Shown here in pieces: positions 8,264-16,657 of a stretch of 64,000 nt of DNA. This stretch comes from an uncultured Sphingobacteriales bacterium (lineage in GTDB: Bacteria; Bacteroidota; Bacteroidia; Chitinophagales; Chitinophagaceae). The translations under genes were made by a program, and so were the position numbers. The notes beneath the pieces were generated by a model. It did not search any database. It was given only the letters and a program-made list of their open reading frames with translations, and had not been told where the DNA came from. The DNA is taken from assembly GCA_937991535.1 (NCBI GenBank), contig CALKHN010000122.1, positions 1 through 64,000 on the forward strand, written 5' to 3'. Every line of letters begins with the position of its first letter. Positions within the stretch are counted from its first letter, which is position 1.

Positions 8264-9535
8264 TTACACTATGATCTTCACCCCAAAATATTTATGCAGC
8301 ACTTCGGGTAATGCTATATGATTCTCCTGCTGATTGTTTTCGAGCAGGCAGGCTACAATACGGGGCAGCGCCAGCGAGCTTCCGTTTAAGGTATGCAGCA
8401 ACTGGTTTTTCCCGTTTTTATCTTTGAAACGGATCTTTGCCCTATTGGCCTGGTAAGCTTCAAAATTACTTACAGAACTTACTTCCAGCCAGCGTTCCTG
8501 CGCGGCGCTGTATACTTCAAAATCGTAGGTAAGGGCTGAGGTAAAGCTCATGTCGCCTCCACATAATTTTAAAATACGATAAGGGAGATTTAAGGTGATC
8601 AGTAATTTTTCAACATGCACCACCATTTCTTCCAGCACATCATAACTTTTATCGGGGTGGGTGAGTTGTACGATCTCTACTTTTTCAAACTGGTGTACAC
8701 GGTTTAATCCGCGCACATCCTTACCAAAACTACCCGCTTCTCTTCTGAAGCATGGAGAATAGGCCGTCATTTTCACAGGCAAATCTTCTTCCTTAATAAT
8801 TTCATCGCGGTAAATATTGGTTACCGGAACTTCGGAAGTAGGGATCATGTAAAAATTATCTGCCGGCATATAGTACATCTGCCCTTCTTTATCAGGCAAC
8901 TGCCCCGTACCATAGGCGGAGGCTTCATTTACCATAAAGGGCGGAAGATATTCTGTATAACCTGCTGCCGTATTGTAATCCAAAAAATATTGGATCAGTG
9001 TTCTTTGCAACTTTGCCCCCTGCCCTTTATACAGTGGAAAGCCACTGCCTGTAATTTTTGCACCAGTCTCAAAGTCAATGATATCATATCGCTTTATTAA
9101 ATCCCAGTGGGCAACAGCATTTTCGGGTAACTGAGGTTTGGCGCCGCCTTCGCGTACAATCACATTGTCTTCAGGAGTTTTACCCGCAGGCACTTTATCG
9201 GATGGCAGGTTGGGCAATTTTACCAGTTCATTCATCAATTGTTTTTCTGTTTCAGCCAGCTTTTCATTCAGATTGCCTATTTCCAGTTTATAACCCGCTA
9301 CTTCTTTTTTTGCATTTTCGGCCTCATCTTTCTGCCCTATTGCGATCAGTTGTCCAATCGTTTTTGAACTGCTGTTCACTTTAGACTGAAGCGTTTCAAA
9401 ATCTGATTGAAGTTTTCTTCTTTCATCGTCTAATGCAATGATCTTATCTACCAATCCGGGGTCCGGGAAGTTTTTAACGGCCAGCCTTTCTTTAACCCGG
9501 GCCACATCCCGCCTGATTATATTTACCTGTAACAT
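8264..9535 (-). CDS. serS: Seryl-tRNA synthetase
   Basis: A 423-residue class II aminoacyl-tRNA synthetase that charges tRNA-Ser in the cytoplasm. The start at MLQVNIIRRDVARVKERL is the standard N-terminus; an upstream frame adds unrelated residues. Residues 1-110 form the long antiparallel coiled-coil arm that contacts the tRNA long arm. The catalytic core shows motif 2 (SPCFRREAGSFGKDVRGLNRVHQFEKVE) and motif 3 (LNGSSLALPRIVACLLEN). Length and motif order are those of full SerRS enzymes. An IS and its target duplication sit directly downstream, ending at the stop codon without damaging it. Confidence 0.97.
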   Translation of the reverse strand: MLQVNIIRRDVARVKERLAVKNFPDPGLVDKIIALDDERRKLQSDFETLQSKVNSSSKTIGQLIAIGQKDEAENAKKEVAGYKLEIGNLNEKLAETEKQLMNELVKLPNLPSDKVPAGKTPEDNVIVREGGAKPQLPENAVAHWDLIKRYDIIDFETGAKITGSGFPLYKGQGAKLQRTLIQYFLDYNTAAGYTEYLPPFMVNEASAYGTGQLPDKEGQMYYMPADNFYMIPTSEVPVTNIYRDEIIKEEDLPVKMTAYSPCFRREAGSFGKDVRGLNRVHQFEKVEIVQLTHPDKSYDVLEEMVVHVEKLLITLNLPYRILKLCGGDMSFTSALTYDFEVYSAAQERWLEVSSVSNFEAYQANRAKIRFKDKNGKNQLLHTLNGSSLALPRIVACLLENNQQENHIALPEVLHKYFGVKIIV

Positions 9536-9799
9536 TTTTAGTAGTTTCACGCAAAGGTAATTGTTGGCTGAAAAGAACCAAATGGCAAAAACAAACCTGC
9601 CTGCCGGCGGCCAGTCTGTGGCGTGGATAATAGTCAAATTCGAACCCTGAATTTCGAAATCCGAAGGAGCAAACCCCGAAGCCCAGGTTCGTTGTCATCA
9701 ACAATAAATAAATCAGAAGCCATAAACTCAGTATTGAAGCAAATGTTCCCTTTACCTCCGGTCCTAACAACTTGTAGCCTGAACAAATTCAAATCCCCG

Positions 9800-9807
9800 T
9801 ATTTTTG
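9800..9807 (+). promoter_or_regulatory. Bacteroidota -7 box before the gene at 9813
   Basis: TATTTTTG fits the Bacteroidota -7 consensus TAnnTTTG. It ends only five bases before the ATG at 9813, so transcription would start almost at the start codon and give a near-leaderless message. No clear -33 TTG is seen at the usual spacing. Confidence 0.4.
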
Positions 9808-9812
9808 CTGCT

Positions 9813-10163
9813 ATGAACAATATAGAAAGTGATTTACAAACGCGTTGGTGGAATCTTGAAGCACAATTAGTAGAGCGTTTTGGAAAGAAACCCGATATGG
9901 AAGCCATATTGTTTTTGATTGGCATACAGGAATTCGGAGAATTGAGAAACAAGTTTACCAAGGAGCAAAAGCAGGATTTAATGCATGTAGCTGTTTGCAG
10001 TTTGCTTGCGCAAAGCGGATATTACGAATTGGAAAAGGTGGATGATGACGGCTGGCCGCATTTCAAACAATTAAAACCTCTTCCAGTAATGGATTTGCGG
10101 GAGCAGGAAAATTTTATGAAAGATCATGTTTTGTTGTATTTTGAAAACAATCATTTGATGTAA
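9813..10163 (+). CDS. Conserved hypothetical protein
   Basis: A 116-residue, mostly helical, soluble protein with the segments TRWWNLEAQLVERFGKKPDME, AILFLIGIQEFGELRNKFTKEQK and a C-terminal DHVLLYFEN. No catalytic motif or signal peptide. I do not recognise a named family, though proteins of this look are widespread in Bacteroidota next to housekeeping genes. It precedes gcvH by 72 bases on the same strand. Base use resembles the neighbours, so it is probably a resident gene. Confidence 0.65.
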   Translation: MNNIESDLQTRWWNLEAQLVERFGKKPDMEAILFLIGIQEFGELRNKFTKEQKQDLMHVAVCSLLAQSGYYELEKVDDDGWPHFKQLKPLPVMDLREQENFMKDHVLLYFENNHLM

Positions 10164-10235
10164 AAGAGATTCTCAGCAGTAACCGGATTTAATCCAACTG
10201 TTTTTTGTAACCTTTGCAACACAAAAATACAAACC

Positions 10236-10616
10236 ATGAATTTTCCTGAAAACTTGCGCTACACCAAAGACCACGAATGGGTTCGTTTAGAGGGTGATAT
10301 AGCGGTAATAGGCATTACCGAATTTGCCCAGAGTGAATTGGGAGATATAGTGTATGTTGAAATTGAAACACTGGATCAGCACCTGGCAGCAGATTCTGTA
10401 TTCGGTACCGTGGAAGCAGTGAAAACCGTAAGCGATCTTTTTTTACCGATAACAGGAACAATCATTGAAATTAATCCTGAATTGAACAATCAGCCCGAAT
10501 TGGTAAACAGCGATCCTTATGGGGAAGGCTGGATGGTTAAAGTTAAAGTGGATGATGCCGCAGATATGGAAACCTTACTGAAAGCTGATGCCTACGCTGC
10601 ACTTGTACAGGGATGA
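10236..10616 (+). CDS. gcvH: Glycine cleavage system H protein
   Basis: A 126-residue lipoyl carrier. It shuttles the methylamine group from the P protein to the T protein and the reduced lipoyl to the L protein in glycine breakdown. The lipoylated Lys is in FGTVEAVKTVSDLF (about residue 64), preceded by the typical ITEFAQSELGDIVYVE and followed by INPELNNQPELVNSDPYGEGWMVKV. Length and motifs are those of the family. The T, P and L genes are not adjacent in this window. The VanZ-like gene begins 15 bases downstream and may be co-transcribed. Confidence 0.96.
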   Translation: MNFPENLRYTKDHEWVRLEGDIAVIGITEFAQSELGDIVYVEIETLDQHLAADSVFGTVEAVKTVSDLFLPITGTIIEINPELNNQPELVNSDPYGEGWMVKVKVDDAADMETLLKADAYAALVQG

Positions 10617-10631
10617 TGATCTGAATTGGTT

Positions 10632-11018
10632 ATGAAAAAGAAATTGCTGCATTCCATTGGGCTGCCTGTTGTGTGGTCCATTATCATTTTTGTATTGTTG
10701 ATTATACCTGGAAACGATTTTCCTGAAGGACCCGAAATTCCTCTTTTTGACAAAATTATTCACATTTTCTTATTTGGGGTACAGGTATTTTTATGGTGCA
10801 GATATGCCGGTTATTCAAATACCCGGCCGCCTTTGTGGATATTTTTGCTCATTTTTCTCATTTCGTGTATATATGGTATCGGAATGGAGTATGTTCAGAA
10901 ATACTGGGTAGCCAACAGGGGTATTGAAACAGGTGATATGATAGCTGATATTTTCGGTTCCTTTTGCGGGTGGGTGGGTTATCGCTTTTTCTTTTTGAAG
11001 AAACAGGAGGCCCTGTAA
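10632..11018 (+). CDS. VanZ-like membrane protein
   Basis: About 128 residues with four transmembrane segments (near 8-24, 45-60, 70-92 and 103-122). It carries the VanZ-like hallmarks FDKIIHIFLFG (a conserved Asp-Lys-x-x-His near the second helix) and ETGDMIADIFGSFCG near the end. A TTG six bases upstream could also start it, but ATG 10632 gives the usual MKKKLL opening. VanZ-like proteins are poorly understood; the name comes from teicoplanin resistance, and no glycopeptide-resistance genes are nearby. It follows gcvH closely. Confidence 0.82.
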   Translation: MKKKLLHSIGLPVVWSIIIFVLLIIPGNDFPEGPEIPLFDKIIHIFLFGVQVFLWCRYAGYSNTRPPLWIFLLIFLISCIYGIGMEYVQKYWVANRGIETGDMIADIFGSFCGWVGYRFFFLKKQEAL

Positions 11019-11425
11019 AAAAAATTGGCCTCTATAGAAATAGAGGCCGCAACCAAAACTAACTGCTTATGAGAAAATTGACTGTTTTTAAAATCCCTTT
11101 ATATTAAGACGCAAAACAAAGAAGAAAGGTTTATTCCTGTTTTGTTAAATATTTCTAAAGAACTTTTCTAACGTAATTTACAAAAATTAATTGCAATTAC
11201 AATGCCATTGTTTGTGAATACAAAGATCAGAAAAAAGTAGCCAATCCACTCTTAATGATTTGTAAAAATGTCTTAAAGAACTGTTATTCATTCAGTTTCA
11301 TTTTTTGAATAAGTGTTTCTGCCTTGTTTATGAGAACAATATCCCCTCATGATACCTGCTGTTACCTGTGCCGGTTCATTTTTTATTCACAATGTGTATC
11401 TTTAGTTCTCTTCAACTCCTGATTT
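11019..11425. other. 407-bp gene-free region
   Basis: AT-rich, with the hairpin at 11027-11048 at its left end. A 12-codon ATG frame at 11070-11108 (MRKLTVFKIPLY) follows the hairpin, but nothing supports it as a gene. No tRNA, known riboswitch or IS end is visible. A TAA/TGA-rich stretch precedes the TTG start at 11426. Confidence 0.5.
11027..11048. terminator. Hairpin with A/T tracts
   Basis: GGCCTCTAT (11027-11035) pairs perfectly with ATAGAGGCC (11040-11048) around AGAA. A run of A lies on the left side, so on the minus strand the hairpin is followed by a U-run. On the plus strand it sits nine bases after the VanZ-like stop. It is probably a transcription end, possibly for both strands. 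Confidence 0.55.
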
Positions 11426-12616
11426 TTGAAACAACGTTTTTACGCTTTAGATGTATTTAGAGGTGCTACAGTAGCTTTTATGATACTGGTAAACAACCCG
11501 GGGAGCTGGAAATATATATATCCACCCCTGGATCATGCTGCCTGGCATGGCTGCACCCCTACCGACCTGGTATTTCCATTCTTTTTGTTTGCAGTAGGGA
11601 ATGCTATGGCCTTTACTATGCCCCGGCTCATGGAAGGAGGAGACGCTGTAATGTGGAAAAAAGTGGTTAAAAGAACAGTATTGATATTTTGTATTGGTCT
11701 CTTTTTGAATGCTTTTCCTTTCGTAAGATACAATGCTGAAGGGGTTTTAGAATTGAAAGCTTTTCAAAACCTGAGGATAATGGGGGTGCTTCAACGAATT
11801 GCACTCTGCTACTTCTTTGCTGCTGTTTTGGTTTATTATTTACGCCCTGCAGGGCTTTTTACGGTAAGCATGATACTGTTGCTGCTGTATTGGGCGATGT
11901 GCTTGTTCTGGGGTGGCTCCGACCCCTATAGCCTGGAGGGCTGGTTCGGAACAACAATAGACAAAGCAGTGCTGGGTGAATCTCATATGTACCACGGGGA
12001 GGGAGTGGCATTTGACCCTGAAGGATTAATGAGTACCATACCTGCCGTGGTGCAGGTAATACTGGGGTATTGGGCCGGTAATTTTATTATCCTGGAAAAA
12101 AATACCCCAGGTATGGAAAAGCAGGAACCCGTGCAGGCAGCGGGTGGTTTTTATCCTTTGCTGACAAAATTGTTTGTGGCAGGATTGCTATTGATTTTTA
12201 TCGGGCTGTGCTGGAATATCGTATTCCCGATCAACAAAAAAATATGGACGAGTTCTTTCGTAATATATACCTCAGGGATGGCTGTTGTTGTATTGGCAAT
12301 GCTGATATACTTCATTGAGATAAAAAAATGGCGCGGCGCCTGGAGTCATTTTTTTGATGTATTTGGAAAAAACCCCTTATTCATATTTGTATTAAGTGGC
12401 ATTTGGGTAAGGTTATACGGATTGGTGAGAATAGAAGATGGAATGAAAGAAGGCAAGCCGGTATATAAGGGGCTGGGCGGCTGGATATATGATCATGCGT
12501 TTGCACCTTTGTTTGGCAATATGAACGGCTCTTTTTTGTATGCTGTTTTTCATATCCTCATTTTCTGGTTTATAGCCTGGTGGCTTGATAAAAGAAAAAT
12601 ATATATTAAAGTATAA
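11426..12616 (+). CDS. Heparan-glucosaminide-acetyltransferase-like membrane acyltransferase (copy 1)
   Basis: A 396-residue protein with about 10-11 transmembrane segments. A TTG start at 11426 is required: an in-frame TGA lies two codons upstream, and KQRFYALDVFRGATVAFMI matches the start of the paralogue. Family features are LDVFRG, the first-loop HAAWHGCTPTDLVFPFFLF, FQNLRIMGVLQRIALCYF, and YHGEGVAFDPEGLMSTIP. This is the NagX/HGSNAT-like (DUF5009) group, which transfers acyl groups to sugars across the membrane; substrate unknown here. It is followed after 16 bases by a clear paralogue. Confidence 0.82.
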   Translation: MKQRFYALDVFRGATVAFMILVNNPGSWKYIYPPLDHAAWHGCTPTDLVFPFFLFAVGNAMAFTMPRLMEGGDAVMWKKVVKRTVLIFCIGLFLNAFPFVRYNAEGVLELKAFQNLRIMGVLQRIALCYFFAAVLVYYLRPAGLFTVSMILLLLYWAMCLFWGGSDPYSLEGWFGTTIDKAVLGESHMYHGEGVAFDPEGLMSTIPAVVQVILGYWAGNFIILEKNTPGMEKQEPVQAAGGFYPLLTKLFVAGLLLIFIGLCWNIVFPINKKIWTSSFVIYTSGMAVVVLAMLIYFIEIKKWRGAWSHFFDVFGKNPLFIFVLSGIWVRLYGLVRIEDGMKEGKPVYKGLGGWIYDHAFAPLFGNMNGSFLYAVFHILIFWFIAWWLDKRKIYIKV

Positions 12617-12632
12617 TAATCCTTTTCATTGT

Positions 12633-13754
12633 ATGACCAAAACTCCTTCACCCCGTTTTTTAGCCCTTGATGTTTTAAGAGGCATGACCATTTGTTTCAT
12701 GATCATTGTAAATACGCCCGGAAGCGGCGCTGAACCGTTTGCTCCTTTATTGCATGCCTCATGGCACGGGTTTACGCCTACCGACCTGGTATTCCCCACC
12801 TTTATGTTTGTTGTGGGCAATGCTATGAGTTTTTCCATGCCCAAATACAGGCAGTTGGGCACGAGTAGTGTACTGGGTAAAATATTTAAACGCACAATAA
12901 TCATTTTTTTGCTGGGCTATCTCATGTATTGGTTTCCTTTTTTCAGGGAAGCACAGGGCGGGGGATATGAACTTTCGCCTGTCAGTCATACCCGTATTTT
13001 GGGTGTATTGCAACGCATAGCGCTTGCCTATTGTGCGGCGGGCTTAATGATCCATTTTTTGTCTAAAAAAACCGTGTGGGCTTTAAGCGTTGTTTTTTTG
13101 CTGGGATACTGGCTGATATTGTATGTTGGCGGCGATTACAGCATGACGGGCAATGCCGGACATAAATTAGATGTAATGCTGTTTGGGGAAAACCATCTGT
13201 ACCATGGTGAGGGAGTAGCGTTTGATCCCGAAGGGTTATTGAGTACTGTTCCGTCTATAGTAAATGTAATCGCCGGTTATTATGCGGGTATATTTATCCA
13301 GCAAAAGGGAAAGAGTTTTGAAACGGTAGCCAAGCTGATGATTGCCGGTTTTGGACTGCTTTGTATCGCTTATTTCTGGGACTTTGTATTTCCCATCAAT
13401 AAAAAGCTTTGGACCAGCAGTTTTGTGTTGTATACTGTGGGGCTCGATCTTGCCATTTTGGGCATACTTATTTTTGTTGTAGAAATAAAAGCGATAACAA
13501 AAGGAACGTATTTTTTCCAGGTTTTTGGCAGAAACCCTTTGTTTATTTATATCTTATCCGAAATATTGTACGTTGTGTTTTATATGATCAAAACAGGTTC
13601 AGGAACACCGTTGTTTGTGGAGATCAATAATACCATCTTTCAAAAGATACTTCCCGGCGCCTGGGGTTCATTGGCCTTCGCACTGTGTTTCATGCTCCTG
13701 TGCTGGCTGATAGGCTACTGGATGGACAGGAAGAAGATTTATGTAAGGGTGTGA
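12633..13754 (+). CDS. Heparan-glucosaminide-acetyltransferase-like membrane acyltransferase (copy 2)
   Basis: About 373 residues; the start is ATG 12633 (MTKTPSPRFLALDVLRGM), because the longer frame overlaps the upstream gene. It repeats the layout of copy 1: LDVLRGMTICFMII, HASWHGFTPTDLVFPTFMFVVGNAMSFSMP, ILGVLQRIALAYC, LYHGEGVAFDPEGLLSTVPSI, and FPINKKLWTSSFVLYT. The His in loop 1 (SWHG) is the position expected to take part in acyl transfer in this family. The two genes arose by tandem duplication and are probably one transcript, perhaps acting on different sugars or as a heteromer. Confidence 0.82.
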   Translation: MTKTPSPRFLALDVLRGMTICFMIIVNTPGSGAEPFAPLLHASWHGFTPTDLVFPTFMFVVGNAMSFSMPKYRQLGTSSVLGKIFKRTIIIFLLGYLMYWFPFFREAQGGGYELSPVSHTRILGVLQRIALAYCAAGLMIHFLSKKTVWALSVVFLLGYWLILYVGGDYSMTGNAGHKLDVMLFGENHLYHGEGVAFDPEGLLSTVPSIVNVIAGYYAGIFIQQKGKSFETVAKLMIAGFGLLCIAYFWDFVFPINKKLWTSSFVLYTVGLDLAILGILIFVVEIKAITKGTYFFQVFGRNPLFIYILSEILYVVFYMIKTGSGTPLFVEINNTIFQKILPGAWGSLAFALCFMLLCWLIGYWMDRKKIYVRV

Positions 13755-13898
13755 CGGGCGGATAAAGGTGAACGTGAGAAGTGAAAGAGGGATAGCCAAT
13801 GGGAAATGGGGAGCGGTGCACAGGTTTTTGCCTAATACTTTTAGATAAATCCCGCGATCTGTATGCCCGGAGCAATACCTTTGTATAAACCCGGAATT

Positions 13899-14477
13899 AT
13901 GCCATTTAGTTTTAGTGAACTGGTAACGGTTGTATTTACGCTTTTCGCGGTAATTGATATCATTGGGTCTGTGCCCATACTAATTTCGCTGAAACAAAAG
14001 TTAGGCGGCATTAATGAGTTGCGTGCCACACTTATTTCCGGGGGATTGATGATACTGTTCTTATTTGCGGGGGATAAGTTTTTGCGTATCCTGGGACTGG
14101 ATATCAAAACATTTGCCGTAGCCGGTTCGGTGGTTATTTTTATACTTGGATTAGAAATGGTACTGGGACTTGAATTTTTCAAAAGTGAAAAGGATGTAAA
14201 GGCGGCAACCCTGGTGCCCATTGCCTTTCCGCTGATAGCGGGTTCCGGAACCCTCACCACCATTATGTCACTTAAAGCCAATTTTTCTGATCTCACTATA
14301 TTTCTTGGCATTTTTATTAATCTTATCATCATATACGTGGTTTTAAGGTCGCTGAATTTAATAGCCCGGATATTGGGAAATGCCGGATTAATTGCCGTAC
14401 GTAAGTTTTTTGGTGTAGTTTTGCTCGCCATTGCAGTAAAAATATTCGCGGAAAATGCGCAGGGGTTGATTAAGTAA
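13899..14477 (+). CDS. MarC family integral membrane protein
   Basis: About 192 residues with six transmembrane helices. The start is placed at MPFSFSELVTVVFTLFAVIDIIGS; a start 36 bases upstream is also open. Family features are FAVIDIIGSVPILISLKQK in helix 1-2, the helix 3 region AGDKFLRILGL, and FPLIAGSGTLTTIMSLKA in the middle. MarC/UPF0056 proteins are of unknown function despite the historical multiple-antibiotic-resistance name. It ends in a hairpin just before tRNA-Arg. Confidence 0.88.
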   Translation: MPFSFSELVTVVFTLFAVIDIIGSVPILISLKQKLGGINELRATLISGGLMILFLFAGDKFLRILGLDIKTFAVAGSVVIFILGLEMVLGLEFFKSEKDVKAATLVPIAFPLIAGSGTLTTIMSLKANFSDLTIFLGIFINLIIIYVVLRSLNLIARILGNAGLIAVRKFFGVVLLAIAVKIFAENAQGLIK

Positions 14478-14499
14478 TTTGAAAATTTGAAAGTGTGGT

Positions 14500-14523
14500 A
14501 ATTTGAAAATGAATTTTCAAATT
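14500..14523. terminator. Terminator-like hairpin after the MarC gene
   Basis: AATTTGAAAAT (14500-14510) and ATTTTCAAATT (14513-14523) form a perfect stem with a very short loop between the MarC gene and tRNA-Arg. It is AT-rich and therefore weak. Confidence 0.4.
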
Positions 14524-14544
14524 GATCCATTTTCAAATTAGTTT

Positions 14545-14619
14545 GGCCTCGTAGTACAATGGATAGTATAAGAGTTTCCGAAGCTCCAGATACAGGTTCG
14601 ATTCCTGTCGAGGCTACCA
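14545..14619 (+). tRNA. tRNA-Arg (anticodon CCG)
   Basis: A full cloverleaf is visible. The acceptor GGCCTCG pairs with CGAGGCT (one G-U pair), the D stem is GTAC/GTAT, and the anticodon loop TTCCGAA gives CCG, reading the Arg codon CGG. The T arm is ACAGG-TTCGATT-CCTGT. Discriminator A and CCA are encoded. The anticodon stem has one mismatch (A27-C43). A strong terminator follows directly. Confidence 0.9.
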
Positions 14620-14660
14620 AACCGGAAAGAAGTAAATTTTTATCTTCTTTCCGGTTTTTT
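14620..14660 (+). terminator. Rho-independent terminator of tRNA-Arg
   Basis: AACCGGAAAGAAG (14620-14632) pairs perfectly with CTTCTTTCCGGTT (14644-14656), followed by a T-run. It starts directly after the CCA of the tRNA. Confidence 0.85.
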
Positions 14661-14796
14661 ATTTCGCGGAAACGTTCCCGACAACACTATTCCATTGAAG
14701 GGTAGCTTTTCCAACGTCCGATAATATTTCATGAACGAGGCTAACCTTTTCCGTGAGAGACATAACAGATCATCAATAACTTTTTCCTCAGTACCG

Positions 14797-15360
14797 TCAG
14801 GCGATCTCACAGATCATGCGCTCATCCATCCTGTATACCAGCCTCACCAGGTACAGCAGGTGCCGGTAAAACATCACCAGGTCTGCCCGGGGTATTTCCT
14901 TTGCACCGTTGTAAGTGACCACCCCTTCCAGCAGATCCAGCAGCTCGGCTTTTGCATAGCTGTACCGGAATGTTTGACGGAACTGCCGTATCTCCTTATG
15001 CGGGTTGCCCTGTTCCGCTTCGCTGAGGTAAAAAGGCCGGTTGGCGTCGGCTAACAATCCTTTCGTGGCGGCAGGTAAGCCTTACTGTGCCGGGGTGCCT
15101 GTATGGAAAATGCAAAAAGCTTCTGTGAGCCGGTGCAGGTGTTGCACAAAATCCATCAGGTCTTCTCTTTCGCCGCCGTCTTCATAGGCGCTCTGCCTGC
15201 TGGCCAGTGCCGCATGCAGCCACAGGTTCAAACCTTCCCTGAAATCGTGCAGGTGAAAATTATCAAATACAGCTTCAAGCCCTTCGTAAAAATGCTTGCC
15301 TATATTATTGGGCAGGTGGCAGGGCTTGTGAAAACGCTTACGTGGTAATGGTGATAGCAT
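14797..15360 (-). pseudogene. Unknown helical protein split by an in-frame TAA
   Basis: One minus-strand frame from ATG 15360 to TGA 14797, interrupted by a single TAA at 15082-15084. Without that stop it would encode about 187 residues, mostly helical: HFYEGLEAVFDNFHLHDFREGLNLWLHAALASR, then LMDFVQHLHRLTEAF, and after the stop KEIRQFRQTFRYSYAKAELLDLLEGVV and a final LLYLVRLVYRMDERM. Both halves share amphipathic helix style and GC-rich codon use unlike their AT-rich surroundings. I do not recognise the family. It may instead be two short proteins, but the shared frame favours one broken gene. Confidence 0.45.
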
Positions 15361-15444
15361 GGTGGGATGTTTTTCAGTGGTGAAGTGTGGTTTTGTGGGC
15401 GGTGATGCCGGTAGAAGTAGTGAGAGAACAACAGGTAATAAAAA

Positions 15445-15593
15445 AGACGTGGGTTAGTCCTTACCGTTCCTAAAGGGCTACGACACCCCGACGACGAAAT
15501 AAGGACGCCCACGTCTGAACCTTAAATTAAGGAAAACGTGAGCGATTCACCTTATTTTTCCCGTCGTCTTAAAAGTCGTAGTTTTTAGGAACG
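15445..15593. repeat. Structured element with two overlapping inverted repeats
   Basis: Two long inverted repeats overlap. The first pairs 15445-15463 (AGACGTGGGTTAGTCCTTA) with 15500-15516 (TAAGGACGCCCACGTCT). The second pairs 15465-15504 (starting CGTTCCTAAAGGGCTACGAC) with 15550-15593 (ending GTCGTAGTTTTTAGGAACG). They share TAAGG at 15500-15504, so they are mutually exclusive as folded RNA or single-stranded DNA. On the minus strand the first hairpin is followed by a T-run. The element abuts the dinD remnant. It may be a REP/IS200-type palindromic mobile unit or a structured RNA. Confidence 0.6.
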
Positions 15594-15599
15594 AGAATA

Positions 15600-15910
15600 A
15601 AGCAAATGCGCCAAAGGTATACACAAAAGAAAAGGGCTCGCCAAAAGCCAGCAAATACTCGACCACATGGGTAGTACCGAACTGGCAGCCAACCTTTTCA
15701 GAGCTACACAAACAGAGGAAAAATTACGCCGGGAAAATATAAAAGGTAAACAATGCCAACCAAACACATTTTGAAGTAGGCAAAAAAGTACGCAAAACCA
15801 TACAGGAACTTGGAGGAACTATGCCCGAAAATCTGCCGGTAGCAGATAGTATTAAAAAATTAGAAAAAACGGCTAAACCCAAACAATTGAAACCTGATAA
15901 GAAAAAATAA
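15600..15910 (+). pseudogene. dinD: dinD-like 3' remnant with a frameshift
   Basis: This is the C-terminal third of a DNA-damage-inducible protein D homologue. In one frame one reads KGLAKSQQILDHMGSTELAA, then NLFRATQTEEKLRRENIKGK. After a one-base shift near 15755 it continues ANQTHFEVGKKVRKTIQELG and GTMPENLPVADSIKKLE, ending at TAA 15908-15910. Both halves align with the conserved DinD C-terminus. The N-terminal roughly 200 residues and the start codon are absent. The remnant begins right beside the inverted-repeat element at 15445-15593, which suggests that an insertion or deletion there removed the 5' part. Confidence 0.75.
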
Positions 15911-16657
15911 TTGATACGCTTTAAGTAAGTCCGGTGTACCATTTTCCCTACTGGTATGTGTCTTCACATACCAGCATAGTTTCCCGTGATAGATAAAAGT
16001 GCTGCAACGTCCCCTGATTGCTTTTTTCGGTGGGGGGAGACACCCACCGATAGAGAAAACATTTATTGAAAACCGCAGCAGCTAACAATAGGGATACATA
16101 CAGCCGGTTCATATCTTTTCTTTGCAAATACTGCATTTTAACGATCCGGGGCAATACCGCAGAACAATGATTTTTTTCTACTGGTTTTCCATGAGTTTCA
16201 AACAATATCTGTTTGCTGTTTCCCTTAGCAAAATAAACAATGATGAATCGCAAAATTCTTTATTCAGTTGGGCGGATGGGTTCCGGTATTAAGTTATATT
16301 TTTGCCCGAACAGTGTTATAACTGATCGCAAAAATAGTATATGATCATTGGTGAGCGGATTCGGGACTTTCACCGCAACCGGTTTGATGATTTTCTCCGG
16401 CTTCAGGCAAATTCTGCCATCACAATTATTTTAATTCGTAGGAAAATCTTTTGATGCGGCCATAGTTTAGACTTTGGGCTATGAGATATAAAAATCTTAA
16501 ATTGATCATTTGAATTGATGAACATTGAACGAATTAAACATTTACTAAAGCAAAATGCGATCAACTTGATTTTATATTGATATACCCAATCAACAAAGCG
16601 CACAAAGTTGGTATAATAACTAAAAATTTGATGGCATCACTAAAAATTGTCGAATAC
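15911..16657. other. 747-bp region without a supported gene
   Basis: It holds two tight hairpins: CTGGTATGTG/CACATACCAG at 15951-15974 with a 4-base loop, and CGGTGGG/CCCACCG at 16028-16049. A 37-codon ATG frame at 16341-16454 begins MIIGERIRDFHRNRF behind a possible -7 box, TATTTTTG (about 16290-16297). I cannot support it as a gene. Other frames here have no recognisable product. The stretch looks like degraded accessory DNA. Confidence 0.45.

Larger units (their letters stand above)
8054..8264. repeat. Right 211-bp target duplication of the IS1634-type element
   Basis: This copy matches 6241-6451 at 210 of 211 bases. It begins directly after the right inverted repeat of the IS (…GTCAGG at 8053). 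Its last base, 8264, is the first base of TTA, the complement of the serS stop codon, so the duplicated target ended exactly at the edge of serS and left that gene intact. Confidence 0.92.

Noticed and set aside
9492..9770. 92-residue minus-strand frame with a hydrophobic start (MLGPEVKGTFASILSLWLL)
   Set aside because: After about 28 residues it turns into translated intergenic repeat sequence and overlaps the serS start; no support for a gene, at most a relic.
14601..14625. tRNA-Arg 3' end as an attachment site
   Set aside because: I found no second copy of the tRNA 3' end in the following 8 kb and no integrase gene.
16341..16454. 37-codon ATG frame behind a TAnnTTTG box
   Set aside because: Short, no recognisable motif, in a degraded stretch; mentioned only within the gene-free region.
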